From NCBI GenBank assembly GCA_003290165.1, contig QNQO01000643.1:434001-498000 (forward strand): a stretch of 64,000 bases of DNA. The letters are read 5' to 3'. The DNA comes from Berberis thunbergii (Eukaryota; Streptophyta; Magnoliopsida; Ranunculales; Berberidaceae). A model generated the notes under the pieces. That model was not told the DNA's origin, did not search any database, and saw only the letters and a list, made by a program, of their open reading frames with translations. The translations under genes were made by a program, and so were the position numbers. Of this stretch, positions 30,648 through 43,039 are shown piece by piece (the stretch's first letter is position 1; the number at the start of each line of letters is the position of its first letter).

Positions 30648-33600
30648 ATGGCATCCAAGGTGAGCAAGGCACATGTGGGGAAGTATGAAATCAAGAAATT
30701 TAATGGTAAGAACGATTTCCGATATTGGAGAATACAAATGAGGAATTTGCTTATTTCTCAGAAATTACACAAAGCATTACTAGGGAAGGATAAAAAGGCT
30801 GAAAACCATGTCAGATGATGAATGGGAAGAATTGGATTTGGAGGCGCGTGCTGCTATTTGCTTGTGTTTGGATAAAGACATAGTTTTTTTAGTTAATGAA
30901 GAGACTACGGCAGCTGATGTTTGGTTGAAGCTTGAGTTACAGTTTATGACTAAAACATTATCAAACAGGTTATACTTGAAAACCCAATTGTACAGACTAG
31001 CAATTGATGAGGGCACTCCAATTGGTGATCATATCGCCAAGTTTACATGGATTATCTCAAATTTGAGAGATGTGGATGTGAAGATTGAGGATGAAGACCA
31101 AGCAATTATATTGCTTTACTCCTTGCCGCAGTCATATGAAAATCTTGTACAAACAATTTTGTTTGGGAAAGATGAACTTACATTTGATGAAACTACCGGT
31201 GCACTCTTGTCCAATGAGATTTGGAAGAAAACTTCATCAAATGGTAGTGGGAAAGATCAAGCTGAAGGGTTGGTTGTTAGAGGAAAGTCTCAAGTGAAAT
31301 CATCTTCAAAGAGTGGAAAATCTAGATCAAAGTCTAGAGGTCCAAAATGTCACAAATGTAGAGAGTGGGGGCATATTAGAAAAAATTGTCCAAATCAAGG
31401 TAAGAGTAATCATGATAACAGTTGGAAGGCCAAGAAAAAGCAAGATAAGGGTGATACTAGTGAAGCAAGTTATGCATCTAGTACGGAAAAGGATGAAGAA
31501 TGTTATTCAGTTGCGGGTGAAAACACAAAAATCTCTGGGAGATGGCTCCTTGACTCTGGGTGTTCTTACCATATGTGCCCAAACAGGGAATGGTTCACTA
31601 CCTATGAGCACGTTGATGGTGGTATTGTTCTGATGGGTAATGATTACGCTTGTAAGACAGTTGAAATTGGAACAATGAGGATTAAGATGTATGATGGTGT
31701 TGTGAGAACATTAACTGATGTGAGGCATGTCCCAGCCTTGAAAAAGAACCTTATCTCGCTTGGTGTTTTAGACTCCAATGGTTGTAAGTTTACAGCGGTA
31801 GGTGGAGTTTTAAAGGTTGTCCGTGGGTCTTTGGTTGTCATTAAAGGGATCAAACAAGGTAACTTGTACACCTTGATGGGTAACACGGTAACAGGAAATG
31901 TGGCAGTGGGAACTTCTTCATCGGAAAGCACTAGGTTATGGCACATGTGACTTGGGCATATGACAGAAAAAGGATTGTCTCTACTGAGCAAGCAAGGGTT
32001 ACTGAAGAGTATGCAAAAACCGACTATGGAGTTTTGCGAGCATTGTGTATATGGAAAACAATGCAGGGTAAAATTCAGTACAAGCAAGCACAGGAGTAGG
32101 GGTATTTTAGACTATGTGCATACAGATGTGTGGGGACCAGCGAAGGTCGCCTCTAAGGGAGGTTCCAGGTACTTTGTCTCCTTCATTGATGATTATTCCC
32201 GTTACACATGGGTATATTTTTTGAAGTCCAAGAATGAAGTATTTGAGACATTTAAAAGGTGGAGAGCAATGGTTGAGAATAAAACTGGAAAAAAGGTGAA
32301 GACTTTGAGGTCTGATAATGGTATCGAGTATACTGAGGGTACTTTCAAACAGTTTTGTGATCAGGAAGGAATTGTTCGACATTGGACTGTTAGAGACACA
32401 CCACAACAAAATAGAGTAGCTGAGAGGTTGAACCGTACTATGCTTGAAAGAGCTAGGTGTATGCGCTCCAATGCTTATCTTGACAGAGAATGGTGGGCTG
32501 AATCAATAGCCACTGCGTGTTTCTTGATTAATAGATCGCCACATTTTACCTTAGACTGCAAAACACCTTATGAGGTGTGGTCAGGTGAACATGCAGATTA
32601 TAGTATACTGAAAGTTTTCGGTTGTATTGCCTTCTACCATGTGAAAGAAAATAAGCTTGATGCTAGGGCTAAGAAAACCATTTTCTTAGGGTATGCAAAA
32701 GGCGTGAAGGGTTATCGTCTATGGTGTTTAAAGGATAATAAATTTGTGATCAGTCAAGAGGTTACATTTGATGAGAATTCATTGTTAGCTTGTACTAAAT
32801 CTAAGGAGTTGGTTGATAGTGGTGGTAAATCTAATAACACTCAGAAAGTGGAAGTTGAAGCGCCTGTGGATGCAGCAGATGAACAAGTGGTTGAAGCAGG
32901 CACACATGATCTGAATGATGAGCCTGAAGACCATGAGGAACAACAACAAGTTGAATATAATCAATCCCAGCAGCAACCTTTGGCCTTAACTAGGTCAAAA
33001 CGATCGGTTAAGCAAGTTCAAAAATTTGGCTTTGAAGAACCGTTGAAGCACTATGGTCAGTTGAATATAGTTGATTTGGTTACATATGCACTCTCTGTGG
33101 AAGATGATGAGCCAACTACTTACAAGCAGGTCGCTCGTCATTCAGATAGTCAGAGTTGGTTAGTAGCTATGCAGGATGAGATGGAGTCTCTCCAGAAGAA
33201 CCATACTTGGGATCTAGTGTCGTTGCCTAATGGAAGGAAAACAATTGGCTGCAAGTGGGTGTTTAAGAAGAAACAGGCTACTCTAGAGTCTGGTACTCAG
33301 TTCAAGGCAAGATTAGTAGCTAAGGGTTTTGCTAAGAGGGAAGGCGTTGACTACAATGAAATATTTTCGCCTGTGGTAAAACACACTTCTATACGTGTGT
33401 TGTTGAGCTTGGTAGCTCATGGTGACCTTGAGCTTGAACAACTTGATGTGAAAACAGTTTTCTTGCATGGAGACTTAGAGGAAGAAATTTATATGCATTA
33501 GCCGGAAGGTTTTAAGGTTGTTGGAAAAGAAGACCATGTTTGTCGTTTGAGGAGATCACTTTATGGGTTAAAGTAGTCACCTAGGCAGTGGTACAAACGG

Positions 33601-34672
33601 TTTGACACTTTTATGTTGAAACATGGGTTCACACGAAGTAAGCATGATTGTTGTGTTTACTTGAAAAAACTTCGTAGTGGCGATTTTATTTATCTTTTGC
33701 TCTATGTTGACGATATGCTCATTGCTTGTAAGAGTATGGTGGAGATAAATAAATTGAAGTCTCAACTTACTTTTGAGTTTGAGATGAAGGATATGGGTGC
33801 TGTAAGGAAAATACTTGGTATATATGTAGATAAGAAGAGAAAGGGAGAATAAAAAATTATTTCTTTCAAAGAAGGGATACCTTGAGAAGGTCATATCACG
33901 GTTTGGCATGAAAAACGCAAAGCCGGTTATTACTCCTTTGGCATCACATTTTAAACTTTCTCGAAAGTTATCTCCAGTCACAGTGGAAGAAAAGGAATAC
34001 ATGTCGCATGTTCCTTATGCTAGTGCAGTTGGCAGTTTAATGTATGTTATGGTGTGTACACGCCCTGACATTTCACAGGCTGTTAGTGTTGTGAGCAGGT
34101 ATATGGAAAACCCTAGGAAGAAACATTGGGAGGTAGTGAAATGGATGCTTAGGTACTTAAAAGGTACCTTGGATGTGGGTTTGGACTTCGGTGGATATTC
34201 ATGTCAGGTTCGTGGATTTGTTGATTCTGATTATGCTGGTGATTTAGATAGACGAAGATCTACTACTGGTTACGTATTTCAGATATACGGTGCTCCGGTT
34301 ACTTGGAGATCTATGATTCAGGATACAGTGGCTCTTTCTACTACAGAGGCAGAGTATATGGCATTGACAAGAGGTGTAAAAGAAGCATTGTGGCTTCAAG
34401 GTCTTGTAAATGACTTGGGTGTGGAACAAGATAGTGTTGAGGTTCTCTGTGACAGTCAGAGTGCCATCCACTTGGCTAAAAATCAGGTTCATCAAGCAAG
34501 GACTAAGCATATTGACGTCCGATATCACTTTGTTCGAGATGTAATTGAGGATGGTGATGTGTCTTTGGTGAAAGTACACACAAAAGACAACCATGCTGAT
34601 ATGTTGACAAAGGTTGTTCCTGGAGTTAAGTTCCAACATTGTTTGGACTTACTCCACATTGAATCATGTTGA
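30648..34672 (+). pseudogene. TNT1-94-like gag-pol polyprotein with stops and frameshifts
   Basis: Starts MASKVSKAHVGKYEIKKFNG at 30648. Gag continues after a frameshift near 30800 (MSDDEWEELDLEARAAI). One CCHC knuckle CHKCREWGHIRKNC at ~31350, protease LLDSGCSYHMCPN (intact D-S-G), integrase zinc site LWHM.LGHMTEKG...CEHC, catalytic FIDDYSRY, SDNGIEY and PQQNRVAERLNR (the usual GGE and NGV are altered), RT LEQLDVKTVFLHG and LLYVDDMLIA (~33700), RNase H FVDSDYAGDLDRRRSTTGY, ending HCLDLLHIESC. Breaks: TGA at 31948-31950, TAG at 33499-33501, TAG near 33574, and a frameshift near 33850. The two in-frame TAGs replace conserved Gln positions, as expected from C-to-T decay. Confidence 0.95.
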
Positions 34673-34809
34673 TTGAGGGCCCTTTGGGGCATTGCCCTTC
34701 GGGGCGGTTTCGTGAGGTGACAAAGCTATGATGGAGTGTTGATCAGTTTATTCTTATGCCTTGTTTCGGCTCATTTTTTCCTTATAAAAAATTCGCCGAG
34801 GTGGAGAAT

Positions 34810-35289
34810 TGTGAAACAGGAATAGGAAACATAACTGTTTTGTGAAACAGGAAACGTGTTTGAAACAGGAAACTGTTTGGACTTCTGGAAACTATTTTTT
34901 GAAAAGGAAACAAATTCTAGGAAACAAGAAACTGCTGGGAAACAGGAAACTGTTGTTCCTATATATACTAGGAACTGTAGGTGTTTTTTTATTATGATTG
35001 CACGTAGAAAAACTGTGAAGCACAGGGAATAGAGAAAGACAATTGCTGAAATTGTTTAATCTCTTGTTGAGAGATTGTGTGAGAATTGTCATTTTCTTGT
35101 ACCTTGTTCTTGAATATAGTGGAATCACTAGGCAATTTGCTGAACCACGTAAACCTTGTGTCTCTTGTCGTATGTTCTTAATTTTCTCTAATTTCTTTCA
35201 TTGCTAGTTGCTCTATTTAATTGATTGGATACTTGTGGTACTTGTGTGCAATTGTTGGTGTCTACCCGCTTCCGCAATAAGGCGCAACA
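34810..35289 (+). repeat. 3' LTR of copia element 3 (480 bp)
   Basis: Begins TGTGAAACAGG. It holds at least six aaacaggaaact-type repeats and a TATA-like tatatatact at about 34960, followed by the R/U5 part shared with the 5' LTR. Confidence 0.9.
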
Positions 35290-35544
35290 ATCCACAATTA
35301 ATTGCAATGAAAATTTCAATGAAAAGTGACCACAAATTAGAGATGGATCTACTGTTTGTTCTTAGATTGTAAAACAATTTTAAGCATTTTAAAACCTTTA
35401 TAAATTCTAAATATCTAAAAACCGAAATACGAACTAACATACAAACTCTGGATTTCACCATTCAAAAAGTAAGAAAAGATAGACAAACAATGAGATAATC
35501 TAGACTGAGAGAATACAAGCTAGAGTGAACACGAAAGCTCTTAC

Positions 35545-35674
35545 CTTGTTTACGATGAATAACTGGACTGAGATAAACTTATCAAGTCTCTAGTAGAAGC
35601 CATGGCTCCAAAGAATCAAAAGTGTGATGATTCATGAGTGATACAGTTACCTCCACTAGTAAACTCGTTGACAT
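35545..35674 (-). pseudogene. possible first exons of a disrupted minus-strand gene
   Basis: ATG at 35674 begins MSTSLLVE and runs into a good donor (GTGGAG/gtaactg at 35650). A candidate acceptor (ttatctcag at 35568) opens a 23-bp exon 35567-35545 ending AACAAG/gtaagag. Joined in phase it reads SSYSS and then a stop. The first ATG has a fair context (gaaggATGTC). Copia element 4 sits 62 bp upstream, apparently in the 5' leader or promoter, and copia element 3 would lie in the following intron. It may be the start of the gene whose later exons are at 27438-29025. That link, and the 23-bp exon, are inference. Confidence 0.3.
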
Positions 35675-35736
35675 CCTTCTCCTTTGATTTCAAAATCTAC
35701 CCTAGGTTTAAAGATGAATGGGAGCCTGGATGAGAT

Positions 35737-36184
35737 GTTGGACAAATCCAATAATATGGGCACGTAATATAATATGTATTGCTATCTGAAGTGTAGCCCA
35801 TCAAATATGTGATCTAATAGGGGTGTTGGACTATAAGGTATTAATAAATAACATGGTGTAAATAAATATGTAATTTCTAATTCAATGAGGGGCAGAATTG
35901 GAAATTCACAGCCCGTAAGTTGAAGGGTTATGACTTATGGGCATTATAAATAGGATGGGTCCCCGATTGAGCGCATGCGTTGAAACAAAAGAAACTTTTG
36001 GCATTGTCTTCTGTATCCACTCAATAGAGAACTAAGGGAAACGCTTGAATCAATCGGAAGATCCAAACAATCCAAACTCATCACAATCAACAGGGAAATC
36101 GCTATGGATCGATCGAGTATGTTTCTATTATTCTTGTTTCCATTGAATCAACTAGAGTCTTAAGTTTTTAGTTTATATACAACA
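35737..36184 (+). repeat. 5' LTR of copia element 4
   Basis: 448 bp, TGTTGG...ACAACA. It contains a TATA-like ttataaatag at about 35944-35953. Confidence 0.95.
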
Positions 36185-36186
36185 AT

Positions 36187-36198
36187 TGGTATCAGAGC
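36187..36198 (+). other. primer-binding site of copia element 4
   Basis: TGGTATCAGAGC, two bases after the 5' LTR. Confidence 0.9.
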
Positions 36199-37373
36199 AT
36201 CTCCTGTTGATTCCATGTGAAACGATAAAGAAGAAAACGTTTTCCTTATTTTCATAGAACAACAATTTCATTATTGATTAATGAACAGTGAACCGAAATT
36301 TCACTGTTATAGTGAACAGTGTTATTGATATTATGTTGATAATTCAAGGATCATGTGATGATATTCTGTTGGGCCAACAAACTACAACAGAATATCATAT
36401 TGTGACTAAAGTGATATTAGACCATGAAACAATATAGTGATTATATTGAAATAGTGATTATGTGATTCCTAATGACACTGTTACAATGTTACAGTAATTC
36501 AGTGATTATGTGATGTCTAATTATACTGTTACAATGTTACAGTAATTCAGTGATTATACAATATAGTGATTATATTGCAAATACAATTCAGTGTACAGTG
36601 AAATTAAAAAAATAAAAAAAATAAAAACAAATCAATTCACTGTTGGGCGGGCCTGGTGACTGTTCACCTGGCGGGCCTAACGATTGTTGGGCGTGATGTT
36701 GTTGTTGGGCCTGTTGGTAATATTATTTTGATTTTTGGGCTTGTTAGTCAATTTTTTATTGATTGTTGAGCCTGTAAGTAAATTTTGCTTTGCTGTTGGG
36801 CTTGTTAGAAACTTTTGCTTTATCATGTTTAATGGGAACTATTTAATTTTTGGGTTACATTTATTTAGACCCATGTTTTAATACAAATTGTATTAAGGTG
36901 ATAATTTAGTTAATACTCCAAATTTATACATAGATTATAATTTTGGTTTCATGTATCACTACTGTGTTACTTATTTAAAATTTACACAATTGAACTAATA
37001 GGTTGCCAAAGCAACCACTGTTAGGAAAATTGGTTGATTTTAAATAAGTGAGCATGCACATCCATGTGAAACAATCGGCCCAAAGGAAGATTGTTTTGAC
37101 CGGATAATCCCTAGTCTTAAGTATGTGATAAAGTTTACTTTACCATGCTTTTATTATGTCCGTCTAAAGAAAGGCATAATATTAGGTCGATTTCGTTGTG
37201 TACAAAGAGTACCACTTACAGATTGATATTTCTGTCCAAAGACTAAATAACAATGTTGTGCTAGGTAGCTTGATATGGGTTTTTATTTACCTATTGTATG
37301 AATTTAAAAGTTTATACAATTGAATAATGATGTGAATATGTTATTTATGTAATTTATTCTCTGTACAGCTACT
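36199..37373 (+). other. long untranslated leader of copia element 4
   Basis: About 1.2 kb without coding signal between the primer site and the first gag ATG. It holds two tandem ~48-bp copies of a gtgattatgtga....ctgttacaatgttacagtaattca phrase (about 36455-36550) and a series of gttgggc(t)tgtt phrases (about 36640-36810). Confidence 0.6.
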
Positions 37374-40300
37374 ATGTCTGCTACTAGTATATCTGCTGGT
37401 GTAAATAATATTCTCATGCTTAATGGGACAAACTTCAAGGACTGGAAAGAGAACGTGTTAATCGTTCTTGGATGTATGGATCTGGACCTTGCCTTAAGGA
37501 TTGAGCAACCCGCTCCTCTTACAGATGCAAGGAAATACTTTGAGAAGTGGGTCCAATTGCATGAGTCTCATGCTCATCAAGCGAGGTATTCCAGAAGCCT
37601 TTAGGGGTGCAATATCCGCAGGGGTGACCAATGCCAGTGAGTTCCTTACTGAACTTGAAAAGCGTTTTGCTAAAAACAATAAGGCTGAAACAAGCACGCT
37701 TTTAGCTAGCTTGATTTTATTAAAGTATAAAGGCAAAGGGAACATTAGAAAGTATATCATGGAGATGTCTCATCTTGCTTCAAAACTTAAAGCACTAAAG
37801 CTTGAGTTGTCTGAGGACTTACTCGTGCATCTAGTTTTGATATCACTTCCTCCACAGTACAGTCAGTTTAAGGTTAGTTACAACTGTTTAGAAGGAGAAA
37901 TGGACTCTTAATGAGCTCATTTCATACTGTGTGCAAGAGGAAGACAGGTTGAAGCAAGACAGAACGGAAAGTGTTCATTTTGCAAGCACCTCTAAAGAAA
38001 AGGGCATAAAACAAAAGAATGATAATGAAGCTGCTAAGGGTCCAGCACAAAAGAAACAGAAAGGCAATGAGGGTTGTTTCTTTTGTAAGAAACCCGGACA
38101 TGTAAAGAAGGAATGTACCAAGTATCACGTTTGACGTGCTAAAAATGGTATGTTTTTTGTTTTGGTCTGTTCTGAGGTTAACTTAGCTTCAGTACCTAGA
38201 AACACTTGGTGGTTAGATTTCGGTGCTACTACTCACATAAGTGTTTCTATGCAGGGTTGTCTGAGCTACCGAAAGCCAAATGATGCTGAAAGACGCATCT
38301 TCGTGGCCGATGGAAAATCGGTAGAAGTGGAAGCAATAGGAAACTTTAGGTTACTCTTAGGAACTGGTTGTTATTTGGAACTGAAAGACACTTTTGTAGT
38401 ACCGTCATTTAGACGGAATTTGGTTTCTGTTTCCTTGTTGGACAAAATTTGGATATTGTTGTTCATTTGGAAATAATCAATTTAGTCTTTCATTAAATTC
38501 CAATATTATTGGTACTGGTTCATTAAGCACATTTGATAACCTATATCTTCTTGACACTATTGTCTCATATAATGAAACATTGCATGTGGAATCACGTGGT
38601 ACTAAGCATAAGCTAAATGAAGGAAATTCATCAAAACTGTGGCACAAACGTTTAGGACATATCTCGAAAACGAGAATGGAGAGACTTGTGTCAGATGGCA
38701 TAATAGATTCTCTTGATTTTTTAGACTTTGATGTCTGTATTGAGTGCATCAAGGGAAAACAGACCAAACAAAAGAGATTGGGTCCAAACAAAACTTCAGA
38801 CGTCTTAGAATTGATCCACACAGATATTTGCGGACCATTCCCTTCGGCTTCTTGGAATAGTCAACAATATTTTATATCATTCATAGACGATTACTCACGC
38901 TATGGGTACCTATATCTCATTCATGAGAAATCTAAGTCACTGGACATGTTCAAAGCTTTCAAAGCTGAGGTTGAGAACCAACTCAACAAACGAATTAAAA
39001 GTGTCAGGTTTGACCGTGGTGGTGAGTATTACGGCAGATATGACGGTTCCGGTAAACAACGTCCAGGACCATCTGGTAAATTCCTAGAGGAATGTGGAAT
39101 CGTCTCACAATACACCATGCCGGGATCACCTAGCATGAATAGTGTAGCTGAAAGACGAAACTGAACTCTTAAGGACATGGTAAGGAGTATGATCAGTCAT
39201 TCTACCTTACCTGAATCACTCTGGGGAGAAGCACTAAATACTGCAGCTTACACCCTTAATAGAGTACCAACTAAAGCAGCTGCCAAAACACCTTATGAAC
39301 TTTGGACAGGCAGAAGACCTAGTCTAAAAGCATTTTCACATTTGAGGATATCCAGCTGAAGCAAGGCCTTATAGGCCGAATGAAAAGAAATTGGACTCCA
39401 AAACAGTGAGCAACTACCTCATTGGCTACTCTGAGCGATCAAGGGGCTACAAGTTCTATAATCCCACTATTAAGTCCATTTTTGAAACGGAGACAACAAC
39501 GTTTTTTGAGGATGTCGAGTTTGGGGGGAGAAATAAGGTAAGAGACATTGTCTTTGAGGAGGAATCAATTTCGACTCCTACTATTGTTGTTGACAATGTG
39601 CATGTTCCAATACATGTCATTGATCAAGAAACAGATCTGGAACCTCAACAGGACAATGTTAAACTACTCCCTGCTCCAATCGAAGTAAATATTCCAGAAG
39701 AACAAACTCAACAACCTCAAGATCAAATGTCATTAAGGAGATCCACGAGAGAAAAGAGAAGAGCTATTCCGGATGATTATATGGTCTTTCTCGAAGAACA
39801 TGAGGAAAATGATGGATTGGTGGAAAATGATCCAATCAACTTCCATCGAGACATGCAGGATTCTAAGTCTCAAAAGTGGATAGATGCTATGAATGAGGAG
39901 TACAAGTCTATGCAAGCCAATCAAGTTTGGGATTCTTGTCCCATTACCTGAAAATACAAAGCCTATTGGTTGTAAATAGATATTCAAAACCAAGGACTCA
40001 AAAGGTAATGTGGAAAGATATAAAACTCGTCCTGTAGCTAAAGGCTTCACTCAAAAGGAAGGCATCAACTATAAAAAGACTTTCTCTCCGGTGTCAAAGA
40101 AAGACTCATTTAGGACAATCATGGCTCTTGTTGCACATTTTGACCTTGAGTTGCATCAGATGGATGTTAAAACAACGTTTCTCAATGGCGACATTGATGA
40201 AACCATTTATATGGTGCAACCAGAAAATTTTGTGTCTGGAGACCCAAAGAATATGGTTTGCAGATTAAAGAAATCCATCTATGGGCTCAAGCAAGCTTCC

Positions 40301-41408
40301 CGTCAATGGTACTACAATTTCATCAAGTAATTGTCTCGTTTGGTTTTGAGACAAATGTTGTTGATAATTGTGTGTATCATAAGTTCAGTGGGAGTAAGCA
40401 TATCTTCTTGATTTTGTATGTTGATGACATATTGCTTGCCACTAATAATATAGACATGTTGCACGAAACCAAGAGATTTTTATCAAAGAAATTTGAAATG
40501 AAAGATCTTGGTGAAGCTTATTTTGTCTTACGGATTCAGATATACCGGGATCGTTTTCGGGGTATTCTTGGATTATCACAAAAGGGCTATATAGGAAAAG
40601 TACTTAAAAGGTTTGGCATGCAAGATTGTAAATCAGGATATACCCCTATATCTAAAGGAGACAATTCGGTCTTAAACAGTGTCCTAAGAATCAACTTGAA
40701 GTTGTAGAGATGCAAAAGATCCCCTATGCATCCGCTGTTGGGAGTCTTATGTATGCTCAGGTATGTACACGTCCAAACATAACATTCATTGTTGGAATGC
40801 TTGGCAGATATTTAGATAACCTTGGGATGAGTCACTGAAAAGCAGATAAACGGGTTATGAGATATTTACAGAGAACTAAGGATTACATACTCACATACAA
40901 GCGATCAGATCAGTTGGAGATCATAGGGTATGCTGATTCTGATTTTGCTGGATGCCAAGATAGTAGAAAATCTACATCAGGCTACATTTATCTGTTAGCT
41001 GGAGGAGCTATTTCTTGGAAAAGTGCTAAACAGACAATCATAGCTTCTTCCACCATGGAAGCAGAATATGTGGCGTGTTTTGAGGCCTCCAACCACTGAT
41101 TATGGCTGCGTTATTTTGTCACTGGACTGCGCATTTTGAATGACATAGAAAGACTACTAAAGTTATATTGTGACAATAAGTCAGCAGTTTTATATGCCAA
41201 CAACAACAGGAGCTCGTCTAGGTCAAATCATATTGACATAAAGTTCCTGGTTGTGAAGGAGAGAGTAGAGAATAAAAAGATTTTCATAGAGCATATTGGG
41301 ACAAACTCCATGATTGCGGATTCGCTTACTAAGGGATTACCACCCAGGGTATTTCATGAACACACCACTCATATGGGTGTTATGTCACATGAGGATATCA
41401 TGGTTTAG
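37374..41408 (+). pseudogene. copia gag-pol polyprotein, multiply broken
   Basis: Begins MSATSISAGVNNILMLNGTN at 37374. Gag passes through two frame changes (near 37560 and 37905). Knuckle CFFCKKPGHVKKEC at ~38080. Protease WWLDFGATTHISVSMQG has D-F-G instead of D-S-G. Integrase: WHKRLGHIS...CIECIKG, FIDDYSRY, RFDRGGEYYGRYD, SPSMNSVAERRN then TGA at 39162-39164. RT: HQMDVKTTFLNGDIDETIYM (~40150), a frame change near 40325, LYVDDILLATNN (~40415). RNase H: GYADSDFAGCQDSRKSTSGY, IIASSTMEAEYV, a stop at ~41097, LYCDNKSAVLYANNN, and the end IADSLTKGLPPRVFHEHTTH MG. At least eight stops or frameshifts are visible. No active product is possible. Confidence 0.93.
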
Positions 41409-41801
41409 TGGGAGTTTTGTGGTTCTATGATGAATTTTTGGACACATTGGTGTAATTTAGTATTTTCTGCAGAAATAAAGACTTCAGTCAATTGTCTGTT
41501 TATTATATGTTTGATCTCATTAAAGATTAAAGTTGGATCAGTTGGAAATAGACATGTTTGGATCACATCACATATAATTTCCATGCTCTACATCCATGTT
41601 TGATCTATGTCATTTGATTATATTGGTATATGTGACTATTGATGGATTTCGTTACGCTACATATGACGCAAATCGCTTTAATCCTATATCAGTATAGTCA
41701 ATGGACGAGATTGTTTCGGAATACCTTTACTTGTGATAGCAAGTATTGAGCTCCTAAGGTTATACACATTAAAGGTAACATATATGGCCCAAGTGGGAGA
41801 T

Positions 41802-42253
41802 TGTTGGACAAATCCAATAATATGGGCACACATATGTAATATAATATGTATTGCTATCTAAAGTGTAGTCCGTCTAATATGTGATCTATTAGGGGTGTTG
41901 GACTATAAGGTATTAATAAATAACATGGTGTAAATAAGGATGTAATTTCTAATTCAAAGAGGGGCAGAATTGAAAATTCACAGCCCGTAAGTTGAAGGGT
42001 TATGACTTATGGGCATTATAAATAGGATGGGCCCTCAATTGAGCGTATGTGTTGAAACAAAGGAAACTTTTGGCATTGTCTTCTGTATCCTCTCAACAGA
42101 GAACTAAGGGAAACACTTGAATCAATTGGAAGATCCAAACAATCCAAAGTCATCACAATCAACGGGGAAATCGCTATGGATCGATCGGGTATGTTTCTAT
42201 TCTTCTTGTTTCCATTGAATCAACTAGAGTCTTTTTTTAGTTTAAATACAACA
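41802..42253 (+). repeat. 3' LTR of copia element 4
   Basis: 452 bp, partner of 35737-36184, followed by the duplicated TGAGA. Confidence 0.95.
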
Positions 42254-42258
42254 TGAGA

Positions 42259-43039
42259 TCGTTCAAGAGTTTGCCATTAATGAGGGGTATCAACATTGCG
42301 AGTTGCGATAAATAACGAGAGGTTTCTCTCGCGTTGTCTCTCTCCTTCTCTGGACCTCTCCTCTGTAAATAAGAAATGAAATTAAAAAAAAAAAAAAAAA
42401 CGAAGGGGCAAGATATCGTGAGGTTAATATTGGAAAAATAAAATTTTGTTTTGTAAAAGCTAAATATTGTTTCATTTTGGGGCAATTACTGGTAGAACTC
42501 TTCCACGGTTCCTGGTGCGTGCCGGGTGGTGATGTGCAGGGAGATATAATTTTAGGGGCTTTATTTCCTATCTCCGGTGCATAACACATAAACGCCTTAA
42601 GGAATTATTATTGTATATCATGGAAGAAGTTCCATATTCTACAATCATTTTGTACAACTCTTGGGATTTATTATGAAATAGTCACCTAGGAGTTATTTGC
42701 AAAACTACTTGGGTTATATGTTTGAATTATAGTGAGTTGTATTTTACTTTATTCACAAAATGTATACATATTTATATTGGGAATTCTACTTATCATGAAA
42801 TTTGAAACCTATTTACAGAGACAATTGGATTGTAGCTCTGATGAGTTATCAAGTATTAACTACAATTGAATCCTATAGTGAGTCTCATTTTCCTAGGATG
42901 GTCTTGTGTTACATCTGAAAGTTTTGTTGAAATTTTCTAAAAATTTCTACATTGTTTGTATTCATTGTTATGTTTGTCAAATATAGTGTTCCTACTAACA
43001 ACCTTATAATAAAGGTTTATGTATTTATGTCTTGTTGAA
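42259..43039. other. noncoding spacer; possible former promoter/leader of the minus-strand gene
   Basis: Read on the minus strand, 42370-42259 is GA-rich (gagagagacaacgcgagagaaacc) like a plant 5' leader, and the copia-4 target site would join it to 35731 and the ATG at 35674. The rest is AT-rich without a gene. Confidence 0.35.

Larger units (their letters stand above)
30119..35289 (+). mobile_element. Ty1/copia retrotransposon 3, TNT1-94-like, full length (5171 bp)
   Basis: LTRs at 30119-30487 and 34810-35289 start TGTGAAACAGG and end GCGCAACA, with a perfect 5-bp duplication ATCCA (30114-30118 and 35290-35294). The Met-tRNA primer site is at 30490-30501 and a purine tract (gaggtggaga) precedes the 3' LTR. 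The polyprotein resembles the tobacco TNT1-94 type. The left LTR is about 110 bp shorter than the right because of an internal deletion. Confidence 0.97.
35737..42253 (+). mobile_element. Ty1/copia retrotransposon 4, full length (6517 bp)
   Basis: LTRs at 35737-36184 and 41802-42253 start TGTTGG and end ACAACA, with a perfect 5-bp duplication TGAGA (35732-35736 and 42254-42258). The Met-tRNA primer site is at 36187-36198 and a purine tract (aagtgggaga) precedes the 3' LTR. LTR differences are more numerous than in element 2 (by eye roughly 25), so it is older. The polyprotein is broken in many places. Confidence 0.97.

Noticed and set aside
42237..42589. Two minus-strand ORFs (82 and 99 residues)
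   Set aside because: They overlap each other in an AT-rich and GA-rich leader-like region; no domain, and they run through an A17 tract.
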